DNA from: Bacteroidales bacterium UBA3764 | Lineage (GTDB): Bacteria > Bacteroidota > Bacteroidia > Bacteroidales > UBA932 | Assembly (NCBI GenBank): GCA_002371115.1 | Contig: DFFY01000109.1 | Coordinates: forward strand, 1 to 19,360 | DNA length: 19,360 bases | Direction: 5' to 3' | Shown here: one piece after another, positions 8,262 to 15,404 of the stretch | Layout: every line of letters starts with the position of its first letter | Numbering within the stretch: position 1 is the first letter of the stretch | Notes under the pieces: generated by a model | Databases searched by the model: none | What the model was told of the DNA's origin: nothing | The model's input: the letters and a program-made list of their open reading frames with translations, nothing else | Translations under genes and position numbers: made by a program

Positions 8262-10186
8262 GCTATCCCGTTCTGGTCGAGCACCGGCGCAAGGCGTGAT
8301 ATGTCAAGCTCGAAATCATACCCCGCCGAGTAGAATTCCTCATTACACTTCAGGTACACGTGCGCGCCCGTTACGGATGGCGACGGGGTGTAGTATTCTT
8401 TCCTGTAGCCCCCGTACTGGTCCTTTACCCAGCGGGAGGCTTCCGTCTGTGCCGGCCAGGGCTTTCCGGCGCCGATGTTCCGGAGCTGCCGAATGGCGGT
8501 GTTCACCCATCCTGACTGGATCGTAACGTTCGTGTGTCCCGTCCCGCTGCCGACGGTGTGGTCAAGGTGGCGTGTCTCCAGGTAGGCCCACCATTCCCTT
8601 TTCATGTTCTCGTGCCGTCCGTCCCCGTCATCGGCGACGGTATAGTCGTAATGCGCGTAGACGTTGACATATATCCCCATCCTGCATTCGGACTGGAGGG
8701 TCGGTTCTGGTCCTGTAAGGTAGGCATACAGGGACGACCCTTCGACGAAGGGGGTGGCCGTCCATACGTCCACGAACTCTTTCCTCGTCGAGAAGACGAA
8801 GGCTCCTTCGTCCGTATCCAGGATGACGGAGAAGACGTGGCTTCCCCGCGATGGGCGTGTCATCTTCATGAGGTAGATGTGGTGGCCCTGAACCGGCGAG
8901 GAGGCTGTCGTTTCCTTTCCGGACCGGGAGTCGCGGAGGGTGACCTTCCGTATGTGGTCGTGCAGATCCTTCCCGGGGTCGAACGCCATGGAGACGGAGG
9001 CGGAGGCGGTGTGGGAGCGGACGGGGTCCTCGTTCCGCACTCCGATCCCCTCCTCGTCTCCCCACTGGAACGACGGGCGGAGCGGGCGGACAGTCACTTC
9101 CGGCGAGACGACGGGATCCATGCCTGCGGCTTCGCCGTACACCTCCGCCATGTAGACGACGTCATCCCAGGTCTCCGCCGCCCCTGCTTTCCACAGCGTG
9201 ACGCGGAGGGGTTTCGCCGGGTCCACGGCCTTGTATTCGATACTGCCGTGATGGGAGCCGGACGTGCTGCGGAAACGGATCAGGACGCGGCATCTTTCCC
9301 CTTTCCTGAAGCCTTCCATCGTCACGGTTCCTCTGGCGTCGTTTCCTTCGGCGAAGAGGAAGTTGTCCGGCGTAAGCGTGGCTGAGAGGATGCGCGGACC
9401 GACGGTGAAGGGTAGCAGGAGGGGCGTCGGGTCGCCGCTGCCGCACAGGGCAAGTTCCGCCGTTCCGCTTCCCTTGGCGCGGGCTGCGAACGGGATGATG
9501 GCGAGTCCATTCCCCGTGGAGCGTACCTCCTCTTCCAGGAGGATGAGCGGCGCGTCCTCCGCCTGCGGGGCGACGGTGCATGTGACGGGTCCTTCGTCCT
9601 GCAGGGGTGTATAGTAGACGTGCAGCTCTCCGGTGTCGCCTTCGCACAGCGTCAGTTCGGCGGCGGAGGAGCCGTCCGTTTCAATGGTGGTTTCATTGCC
9701 GCCGGAGGAGAGGACGAGACTGTCGATGCGGACGGTCCGTGTCTTTTCCGGGGCTGGTGGTGCTGGCGCTTCCTCGTTTACGGTGACTCGGACGCCTCCT
9801 CTGACTGCAAGCAGCTCCCCCGTCTCGCTCCGTCTCACCTTCACGCTGACGGCGGCTTCCTTCCTGTGCGCGCCCATATCCAGTTTCGTCAGTTTCAGTG
9901 CCGTGTTCACGCCGGTGCGGCAGCGGAAGGCCATCGTTTCTCCAGGGGCGTCCCCGGTCACGTCGACCTCCCACCATGCGTCGTCTGGTCCGGAAACGAG
10001 TATGGCCAGGGATGGCGCGATGAAGGCGGACCCTGTCAGGAGGCCCGGCGTTACGCTGAGTTTCTCCAGGGTATATTCCCGGATGGGGCGGTCCTTCTGG
10101 CAGGATACGGGAAGAAGTGATGCGAGTGTGATGAATGCTGCGGCGATGGCGCCTGTTACGGTATTGGCTGAGTTTCTTCCGGTCAT
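8252..10186 (-). CDS. Probable surface-exposed lipoprotein
   Basis: A 644-aa protein with an N-terminal signal peptide and lipobox LPVSC, predicted to be cleaved before Cys29. The residues after the cysteine, QKDRP, resemble the Bacteroidetes lipoprotein export signal (Q-K-D/E type), which suggests display on the cell surface. The remainder is rich in beta-strand-like stretches with Thr, Ser and Gly and no enzyme motif that I can name; it reads as several Ig-like or beta-sandwich domains. Start ATG 10186 lies 37 bp after the stop of the 109-aa gene on the same strand, so the two are probably cotranscribed. Its 3' end overlaps the HTH gene tail to tail. A role in surface adhesion, exclusion or mating contact would fit an integrative element but is inference. 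Confidence 0.8.
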   Translation of the reverse strand: MTGRNSANTVTGAIAAAFITLASLLPVSCQKDRPIREYTLEKLSVTPGLLTGSAFIAPSLAILVSGPDDAWWEVDVTGDAPGETMAFRCRTGVNTALKLTKLDMGAHRKEAAVSVKVRRSETGELLAVRGGVRVTVNEEAPAPPAPEKTRTVRIDSLVLSSGGNETTIETDGSSAAELTLCEGDTGELHVYYTPLQDEGPVTCTVAPQAEDAPLILLEEEVRSTGNGLAIIPFAARAKGSGTAELALCGSGDPTPLLLPFTVGPRILSATLTPDNFLFAEGNDARGTVTMEGFRKGERCRVLIRFRSTSGSHHGSIEYKAVDPAKPLRVTLWKAGAAETWDDVVYMAEVYGEAAGMDPVVSPEVTVRPLRPSFQWGDEEGIGVRNEDPVRSHTASASVSMAFDPGKDLHDHIRKVTLRDSRSGKETTASSPVQGHHIYLMKMTRPSRGSHVFSVILDTDEGAFVFSTRKEFVDVWTATPFVEGSSLYAYLTGPEPTLQSECRMGIYVNVYAHYDYTVADDGDGRHENMKREWWAYLETRHLDHTVGSGTGHTNVTIQSGWVNTAIRQLRNIGAGKPWPAQTEASRWVKDQYGGYRKEYYTPSPSVTGAHVYLKCNEEFYSAGYDFELDISRLAPVLDQNGIAYF

Positions 10187-10223
10187 GGCCTCTGTGTTTA
10201 CGTAGGTGGGTGGCGGGCTGATG

Positions 10224-10553
10224 TCAGGATTTTACGCCGGAGGGGCGGACGGGGATGTGGATGACGGGTGACTGTGCTGTCCTCTCCCCGCCGGTGTCGG
10301 CATTGTGGTGAGCGATAAGCTTTACGATGGCGTCGGCCAGGGGCCGGTCTTTCTTCTCGATGAAGCGGAGCGTCGAACAGAAGAGGAGTTCCCCGAGGTC
10401 GTCGTTCCCTTCCATGGCCTCCGCGATGGCTAGTGAGAGATGCGGGCGCAGCGATTTGTCGGCGAGCGCCTGCGGCAGCAGGCTTACCGACAATCCTTCG
10501 TTTCCATCTCTGCCACAGAGGGAGAGTTTAAGCAGTTCGATTTCGTCTTTCAT
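10224..10553 (-). CDS. Small hypothetical protein upstream of the lipoprotein
   Basis: A 109-aa soluble, mostly helical protein beginning MKDEIELLKL and rich in Leu and Ala. I do not recognise it. The start is fixed by a good Shine-Dalgarno sequence, AGGAG, 3 nt before ATG 10553; upstream in-frame ATGs (10565, 10574) fall on or before the expected transcription start. It is the first gene of a two-gene operon with the lipoprotein. Confidence 0.7.
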   Translation of the reverse strand: MKDEIELLKLSLCGRDGNEGLSVSLLPQALADKSLRPHLSLAIAEAMEGNDDLGELLFCSTLRFIEKKDRPLADAIVKLIAHHNADTGGERTAQSPVIHIPVRPSGVKS

Positions 10554-10571
10554 AACTCCTAACATTTTCGA

Positions 10572-10602
10572 CAAATATAGCGAATTTTTTGCCGTTTGTG
10601 TA
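10572..10602 (-). promoter_or_regulatory. Promoter for 109-aa gene and lipoprotein
   Basis: TATATTTG on the minus strand (10579-10572) matches the TAnnTTTG -7 box exactly; the -33 region is only T-rich. It lies 19 nt before ATG 10553, so the leader is short and carries the AGGAG site. Confidence 0.65.
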
Positions 10603-10618
10603 AAAATATTTATATTTG
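10588..10618 (+). promoter_or_regulatory. Rightward divergent promoter
   Basis: TTTG (10588-10591), a 19-nt spacer and TATATTTG (10611-10618) match the Bacteroidetes consensus exactly. It interlocks with the leftward promoter at 10572-10602, so the two operons can hardly fire at the same time and could share one regulator. Confidence 0.75.
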
Positions 10619-10623
10619 CAATC

Positions 10624-10879
10624 GGAAATGTTTAACGCCAGGCCATTTTTCTCAGCCGCACCGTCCGTTTCCGCCGGATGTTCTCTGACATCGCCTGTCC
10701 TTTTCCCGGCAGTGCCGGCCGTCGCCGCTGCGCGCGCCCGCCCCCTGTCCGGACGTCCCCTCCCGCTTATCCCTCTTTCACCGCCGGAAGGTCCCGCTTC
10801 CGCAAGCTCCTTCCTCCGTGCGAATCCTTTAAGCCCTCCTGCCTTAATGTATAATATTTAAGTCCCCTTTTTGTCAGCC
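10624..10879 (+). promoter_or_regulatory. Long pyrimidine-rich leader before the AbiEi-like gene
   Basis: About 255 nt from the expected transcription start to ATG 10880. The strand is strikingly rich in C and T and poor in A. An open frame from ATG 10628 to 10861 exists, but its product would be nearly all Ala, Pro, Ser and Leu, which I take as a composition effect. No known riboswitch pattern was recognised. Confidence 0.35.
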
Positions 10880-11575
10880 ATGCCCCACCTCAACACCAGC
10901 ATTTCTCCTTCTCCCCTCCTGATTCCTTCCTCGGGATACACCCCTTCAAAGAATCCTTCTTCAGGGTCCTTTTCGGATTACCTTCGAAGGGAACTCCATG
11001 GTTTCTCCGGAGTGTTCCTCGTAAGTGAGCTCATGGTCTCCGACGTGAGCCCCATGACGGTGCGCTTCGCCCTCGCGGAGCTCGCTTCCGAAGGATTCCT
11101 GTTCAGGCTCGCCAGAGGCGTCTATTACAAGGCCCCCGTACATGGAGACATTGACAAGGGCTCCACGAAAAGCGTCCTTCCCGGGCCCGTTGAGGTGGCT
11201 TATACGGTGGCTTCGAAAAGGAACCTTAAAATTGTTCCCTGCATGGAACACTGCTGCTTCCTGACGGGACTTGACAGGTCCCTCTACAAGCCGCATACAT
11301 GGCTGTGCAATGCAACGAGCGCTAAAATCAAACTCTATGAAGGCCCCACCCTGGAGTTCGTCTCCTGCAAGGAAGCCCGTATGTTCACCTTCGAAAGCGA
11401 CACCGTAAGGAACCTCTCGAACGCCATAAGGCATCTTGGAGCGAACCGCATCGGGGAACCTCAGGAGAAAGCCATCAGGGAGGAACTTGCGAAGGTGAGC
11501 CCCGAGGAGCTCCGGAAAGACATCCTCAAGTGTCCCGAATTCGTAAGGGGGATTCTGATGGAACTTAAAAAGTAA
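10880..11575 (+). CDS. AbiEi-like / DUF6088-type antitoxin-family protein, orphan
   Basis: A 231-aa protein from ATG 10880; a TTG nine bases earlier is possible but less likely. After a Ser/Pro-rich tail of about 28 residues, residues 31-84 form a winged-helix pattern ending 'FLFRLARGVYYKAP', typical of AbiEi-type antitoxins. Then follow 'PGPVEVAYTVASKRNLKIVP' and a 'LTGLDRSLYKPHTWLCNATS' segment, as in the DUF6088 family. In type IV toxin-antitoxin systems such proteins repress their own operon and counter the nucleotidyltransferase toxin AbiEii. No AbiEii-like gene is adjacent; the next gene is the membrane-anchored alpha-CTD protein. It may act as a solitary repressor. Family is fairly secure, function is inferred. 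Confidence 0.75.
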   Translation: MPHLNTSISPSPLLIPSSGYTPSKNPSSGSFSDYLRRELHGFSGVFLVSELMVSDVSPMTVRFALAELASEGFLFRLARGVYYKAPVHGDIDKGSTKSVLPGPVEVAYTVASKRNLKIVPCMEHCCFLTGLDRSLYKPHTWLCNATSAKIKLYEGPTLEFVSCKEARMFTFESDTVRNLSNAIRHLGANRIGEPQEKAIREELAKVSPEELRKDILKCPEFVRGILMELKK

Positions 11576-11577
11576 GC

Positions 11578-11616
11578 TTGGGAAGGAAGCTATGGAAGGA
11601 GCCTTGGAAGGAAGCC
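11578..11616. repeat. Three 13-nt imperfect direct repeats
   Basis: TTGGGAAGGAAGC, TATGGAAGGAGCC and TTGGAAGGAAGCC follow each other without gap just after the AbiEi-like stop. The shared core is GGAAGGA. They lie about 100 bp before the alpha-CTD gene and could be protein-binding iterons or simple purine-rich sequence. Confidence 0.6.
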
Positions 11617-11713
11617 GGAAAACGGTGAAGGGAAAGAGGAGAAGGGCACGGAATGATGGGGATGGGCGGTAAACGAATAATTGCTTTAAATATTATAGTT
11701 GGAATAATCGGTT

Positions 11714-12904
11714 ATGAAAAAGTTCTTTAGAAATCATCTGGTAGACATCGGAATCGCAGCCGTGATCGGAATTGTGGTCGCTGTCACACTCTTCCCGCCC
11801 AACGACATCGGACTGGATGCCGCGGCCGAAACGACATCACACCCCGGCGGCCAGAATGGAAAAATCGAAGCCATTACACCGGCCGAGAAAATGCACGCAA
11901 TCGAAAACCTCGTCGTCCCGCCGGTGATGGTGAGCCCGGAGTGCGACTCCTCCACGTCACGTGTCAACGCAACGGCATGCGCCGGGAACGAAGACCAGGA
12001 CGCCAACGTAAACATTATCCCCTCCGCTGATAGACAACCGGAGGAGAGATATTTAACGGAAGAAGCCACCGAAAGAGCGCTTGACAATTCCCTGGAAATG
12101 ATTTATAAGATCCAGAATTTTATGTTCCCGATGTTCCTGCTGCTCCTCGTTTTTGTTATATCTGTCATGTTCTGGTTTAACTGGAAGAAAGCACACAGGG
12201 AAGAAAAGGAGGGTGAATCGCTCGAGGAAAAATTTAATAAACTCAAACTCTCCGTTCCGGAAGACATCTGGCTGACCTCCGCCAGAGGGAAAGCAGAACT
12301 ACAAAAGCGCTACCCAAGCGCACAGGCCCCTGAAGGGACTGGAGACTTTTTCTACTGGGCCGCCTGGCACTCATTGAATCTGTTCGACAAAAAGAAAATA
12401 TCCCAGGTGGTGCTCGAACAGATTTCAAAAAAACTTCGTAACGGGGAAATCACAACACTGTCTGACTACCATCTCTGCCTGTCAAGAGCCAAGTTCACCG
12501 ACAGAAATGAAAAAAAACTCTGCCGCGCTGCAGACATCATCGACACATATCTGGTTCCACGGACCAACGAGACAGACGACTTAGCGCAAGAAAAGGATGA
12601 AGTGGAACATGTCGACACCGACGTCCCGCTTGACGCCCTTGAAAAAGCCGAGGAACGCATCGAAATAAGGGAAAAGCTTAATATGCGTATTCGCGAACTC
12701 GGAGTGTCATTTCGCGTTTTCTCCTCCCTCAAGGCGGTCGACATCAACACCGTCGCCGACCTTGTGCAACACAAGCGGCGCGAAATCGCGGCCGTTAAAA
12801 ACCTCGGAAAGAAATCACTCAGGGAGATTGACAACATACTGGAAAATCTTGGCCTGGAATACGGCATGGACACGCAACAATATGAAGTCTTTCCTGAACG
12901 GTAA
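11714..12904 (+). CDS. Membrane-anchored protein with RNA polymerase alpha-CTD-like domain
   Basis: A 396-aa protein. A hydrophobic segment at about 11-27 and a second, stronger one at about 137-157 ('FPMFLLLLVFVISVMFW') flank a polar linker of 110 residues; a basic stretch follows the second. Residues 158-310 form a soluble helical region with a Trp-rich patch (about 211-220). Residues 326-386 are an alpha-CTD fold. By alignment to E. coli RpoA the DNA-contacting positions R265, G296, K298, S299 and E302 are R334, G365, K367, S368 and E371; N268 is Ser. The topology that puts both ends in the cytoplasm would place the domain against the nucleoid. It lies downstream of the AbiEi-like gene. 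TATAGTTG at 11694-11701 is a weak -7 box. Likely DNA-binding or RNA polymerase-interacting at the membrane; the exact role is unknown. Confidence 0.85.
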   Translation: MKKFFRNHLVDIGIAAVIGIVVAVTLFPPNDIGLDAAAETTSHPGGQNGKIEAITPAEKMHAIENLVVPPVMVSPECDSSTSRVNATACAGNEDQDANVNIIPSADRQPEERYLTEEATERALDNSLEMIYKIQNFMFPMFLLLLVFVISVMFWFNWKKAHREEKEGESLEEKFNKLKLSVPEDIWLTSARGKAELQKRYPSAQAPEGTGDFFYWAAWHSLNLFDKKKISQVVLEQISKKLRNGEITTLSDYHLCLSRAKFTDRNEKKLCRAADIIDTYLVPRTNETDDLAQEKDEVEHVDTDVPLDALEKAEERIEIREKLNMRIRELGVSFRVFSSLKAVDINTVADLVQHKRREIAAVKNLGKKSLREIDNILENLGLEYGMDTQQYEVFPER

Positions 12905-12976
12905 AAGAATAACCTACGGCGGGACGGGGATGAATTCGCTCGACCGACCTTTCTATTTGTTGTGAAAAGTCAGCCA

Positions 12977-12997
12977 CTCCCGTCTAAAGACAGGGAG
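12977..12997 (+). repeat. Left-end hairpin of IscB element
   Basis: CTCCC-GTC pairs with GAC-(A)-GGGAG around a TAAA loop with one bulged A. It is the first structure of the omega RNA region and the mirror of the right-end hairpin. The guide of the RNA should lie immediately upstream, near 12958-12976. Confidence 0.7.
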
Positions 12998-13285
12998 CAT
13001 GCCGCAAGGCCAACGCTCCAGGCTGATCAGCCCCAGTGATAAGGCTCAGGCCTTTGAACTACGTTGATTGAGAATACATAGGCACCAGGTGGTGTTCCTT
13101 CCAGCCCCCTGCTCTGCGGACAGTGATTAAAAGAACTGTGGAGTAGGTTCAGTGTCTCTGCCATACAAAACCTCATTCAACATCGGCGCGGGAGACCCAC
13201 AGGCTTTACGCCTGCACTACTCCGAAAGGAGTCTGTTATCCGGCAACGCAGCGGACCTGCGGAAACAACACAAACCGAACGACGT
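12977..13285 (+). ncRNA. IscB omega RNA
   Basis: IscB guide RNAs are encoded just upstream of iscB. This 309-nt non-coding stretch is dense in hairpins: the left-end stem (12977-12997), the palindrome GGCTGATCAGCC (13021-13032), AAGGC/GCCTT (13041-13054), CACCA/TGGTG (13083-13094), CAGGC/GCCTG (13200-13214), ACTCC-GAAA-GGAGT with a GNRA tetraloop (13219-13232) and CGCAG/CTGCG (13247-13261). No gene is convincing in it. The guide would be the sequence just 5' of 12977. Exact 5' and 3' ends cannot be read off. Confidence 0.8.
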
Positions 13286-14581
13286 ATGTACATCTACGTT
13301 CAAGCACAAGACGGAACACCCCTCATGCCGACCGCAAGGGCCGGGAAGGTGCGACGCATGCTCCGTGACGGACGGGCCGTCATAGCAACGCATACGCCGT
13401 TCACCATCCGTCTCACGTATGACACGACTCACCACACGCAGTCCGTAAGTCTCGGCGTAGACGCCGGAACAACACACATCGGACTGTCTACCACCACAGA
13501 CCGCAAAGAACTATTCGCAGCCGAAATCGACCTGAGGACAGACATCATTGATAACCTCTCGACACGCCGCGAAGCAAGGCGTACCCGCCGTAGCAAACGC
13601 TCCATCCGCTACCGCGCTCCGCGGTTCCTGAACCGAAGGACGTCCAAAAGAGCAGGCTTGCTCGCACCGTCCGTGCAGCAAAAAGTGCATTCACACGTCA
13701 AGGCCGTGCAGGACATCTGTCGTCTCCTTCCTGTCACCTCCGTGACCGTCGAGGTGGCGCAGTTCGATACGCAACTTCTGAAGAACCCCGGCATCGTCGG
13801 TAAGCAGTACCAGCAAGGACCACAACTCGGCTTCTGGAACGTACGCGAATATGTCCTGTTCCGGGACAATCACGAGTGTCAGCACTGCCACGGCAAGAGC
13901 AAGGACCGAATCCTGAACGTCCATCATCTTGAGTCCCGGAAGACCGGCGGTGACAGCCCCGACAACCTCGTCACGCTGTGCGAGACTTGCCACAAAGCCT
14001 ATCACCGCGGCGAACTCAAGCTGAAACTAAAACGTAACAGCCAATCTCTCCGCGACGCGGCGTTTATGTCTATCATGCGCTGGAAAGTGTACAACGAGCT
14101 GAAGCAAGCGCTTGGCGTTCCGGTTCATCTCACCTATGGCTATCTGACTAAATACACGCGCATTGGACACACACTGGAAAAATCACATGCAGTTGACGCG
14201 CGTTGCATCAGCGGCAATGCGGACGCAAGGCCTGCCGGCGAACTGTTCCGCTTCAAACAACTGCGGCGGCACAACCGCAAGGTGATGAAATCCAACATGC
14301 TCAAGGGCGGCCACTGGAAGCACAACCAGGCTCCACGCGAAATCAAGGGGTTCCGGCGTTACGATGTTGTGGTATACAAGAATATACAATGTTTTATCAA
14401 TAGTTTACGAACGAGAGGCTATTTTTCAATCAAGACCTTTGACGGGAAATTGATTTCTAATGACAATTCCTATAAGTCACTGGGGCTGGTAAGACATAGC
14501 GGACGTTCATTGTTTCACAAAGAACGGGGATTAAAGACGCGATTCCCCGCCCTGTCTAAAGACGGGAGTACCCTCGCGTAA
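13286..14581 (+). CDS. iscB: IscB RNA-guided RuvC/HNH endonuclease
   Basis: A 431-aa protein with the full IscB layout. An N-terminal PLMP region ('GTPLMPTARAGKVRRMLRDG') comes first, then RuvC-I GVDAG (D59), an arginine-rich bridge helix (about 93-118), RuvC-II VEVAQF (E156), an HNH domain with C198/C201, H213-H214, N227 and C232/C235, and RuvC-III KSHAVDARC (H301, D304). The C-terminal part ends in a 'GYFSIKTFDGK' beta motif typical of the target-adjacent-motif domain. All nuclease residues are present, so both DNA strands could be cut under guidance of the upstream omega RNA. IscB is the family from which Cas9 arose. The end of the gene runs through the right-end hairpin of its element. 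The ATG at 13286 follows directly on the omega RNA. Confidence 0.95.
   Translation: MYIYVQAQDGTPLMPTARAGKVRRMLRDGRAVIATHTPFTIRLTYDTTHHTQSVSLGVDAGTTHIGLSTTTDRKELFAAEIDLRTDIIDNLSTRREARRTRRSKRSIRYRAPRFLNRRTSKRAGLLAPSVQQKVHSHVKAVQDICRLLPVTSVTVEVAQFDTQLLKNPGIVGKQYQQGPQLGFWNVREYVLFRDNHECQHCHGKSKDRILNVHHLESRKTGGDSPDNLVTLCETCHKAYHRGELKLKLKRNSQSLRDAAFMSIMRWKVYNELKQALGVPVHLTYGYLTKYTRIGHTLEKSHAVDARCISGNADARPAGELFRFKQLRRHNRKVMKSNMLKGGHWKHNQAPREIKGFRRYDVVVYKNIQCFINSLRTRGYFSIKTFDGKLISNDNSYKSLGLVRHSGRSLFHKERGLKTRFPALSKDGSTLA
14550..14568 (+). repeat. Right-end hairpin of IscB element
   Basis: CCC-(T)-GTC pairs with GAC-GGG around TAAA. Read as reverse complement it repeats the left-end sequence at 12977-12995 except for the loop (TTTA against TAAA). 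It lies inside the last codons of iscB, as expected for the recognition hairpin of a Y1 transposase. Confidence 0.65.
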
Positions 14582-14587
14582 TCTATC

Positions 14588-15400
14588 ATGGATTTCAAAG
14601 ATTTAAAGTCAGCTGCAGACATCTTCGTCCTCATTAAGGACATGCAGCAATACGTCTCCTGGGAGAGGTTTGTCCTCACTGCTAAAGCCATCTTCCACAT
14701 CGAAGACGAAAAACTGATTCACACAATGTATGGCTATTTCCAGAAGACCGCAAGCAGCCCATACTACGTTGCCCATGACATCAACGGAGTCAATGAGCTA
14801 CTCCCCAGGGCCCTCGAAATCGCACAGGCCGCAAACGCTGTGCGGCTGCCGGACTCCTATCTCTCCCTCCCCCGCCTCGGCGAAGACATGTACACACCGG
14901 ACCATCGGCGCTATTATTATACGCTCCCGGAAACCGGAGACAAGGTGCTGAGCGTCGATATTAACCTGAACGACCCCGCTCAGATTCTCCTTTTCGCGGA
15001 ACTGCTGAAACAGCCCGGGCTGAAATTCCGCTCCGTCACACACCTCCTTGGCGAACTGGAGTACACCTCCTTCAATGAACGGCTAAAACAGCAGTACTAT
15101 GAAGGCGACATCGTCTTCGTCTTCGCAGACTCGACCGACCGCGTCTTTTACTCCTGGTATAATTCTAAAAACGGCGTCTATCTGGCGACGGATGAAGGCT
15201 GGAAGAAACTCATCTATACCCCCGGACGTGGGTATCTCGACAAAACAGGAAAGCCGGACCTGGAAGATGACAGAACATATTCCGACTACGCCATCTGCCA
15301 ATCGGGAGTCTGCTTTAAAATCATAGGGAATATTCATGACGACTATTCCGTGCTGGTGGAAAAGAAAGCCGTCAAAAAAAGTGCAAAAGACAAACGATAA
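14588..15400 (+). CDS. Hypothetical protein
   Basis: A 270-aa soluble protein that I do not recognise. It begins MDFKDLKSAADIFVLIKDMQ, has no signal peptide or membrane segment, and is rich in Tyr and Asp with a basic tail (KKAVKKSAKDKR). It starts 6 bp after the iscB stop, so before the IscB insertion it probably followed the alpha-CTD gene in one operon. Only 4 bp separate its stop from the next start, which points to translational coupling. Confidence 0.75.
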   Translation: MDFKDLKSAADIFVLIKDMQQYVSWERFVLTAKAIFHIEDEKLIHTMYGYFQKTASSPYYVAHDINGVNELLPRALEIAQAANAVRLPDSYLSLPRLGEDMYTPDHRRYYYTLPETGDKVLSVDINLNDPAQILLFAELLKQPGLKFRSVTHLLGELEYTSFNERLKQQYYEGDIVFVFADSTDRVFYSWYNSKNGVYLATDEGWKKLIYTPGRGYLDKTGKPDLEDDRTYSDYAICQSGVCFKIIGNIHDDYSVLVEKKAVKKSAKDKR

Positions 15401-15404
15401 TGCC

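Larger units (their letters stand above)
12977..14581 (+). mobile_element. IscB element (IS200/IS605 superfamily, no TnpA)
   Basis: The element carries omega RNA and iscB between mirrored hairpins: CTCCCGTCtaaaGACAGGG at 12977-12995 and CCCTGTCtaaaGACGGGAG at 14550-14568, which are inverted copies of each other apart from the loop. It lies between the alpha-CTD gene (stop 12904) and the gene at 14588 without breaking either. No Y1 transposase is present, so movement would need help in trans. Exact ends are within some ten bases of these hairpins. Confidence 0.7.

Noticed and set aside
8534..9385. Plus-strand open frame of 283 codons
   Set aside because: It is fully antisense to the lipoprotein gene, which has a signal peptide and a sound reading frame; composition is that of a shadow.
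10628..10861. Plus-strand open frame of 77 codons before the AbiEi-like gene
   Set aside because: The product would be almost only Ala, Pro, Ser and Leu, and it reflects the pyrimidine-rich strand; kept as leader.
12930..12965. Eleven-codon frame after the alpha-CTD gene
   Set aside because: It is too short to support and has no homology or conserved context visible.
12977..13285. CRISPR array or tracrRNA next to the RuvC/HNH gene
   Set aside because: There are no regularly spaced repeats; the protein is IscB-sized with a PLMP region, and the upstream RNA fits an omega RNA.
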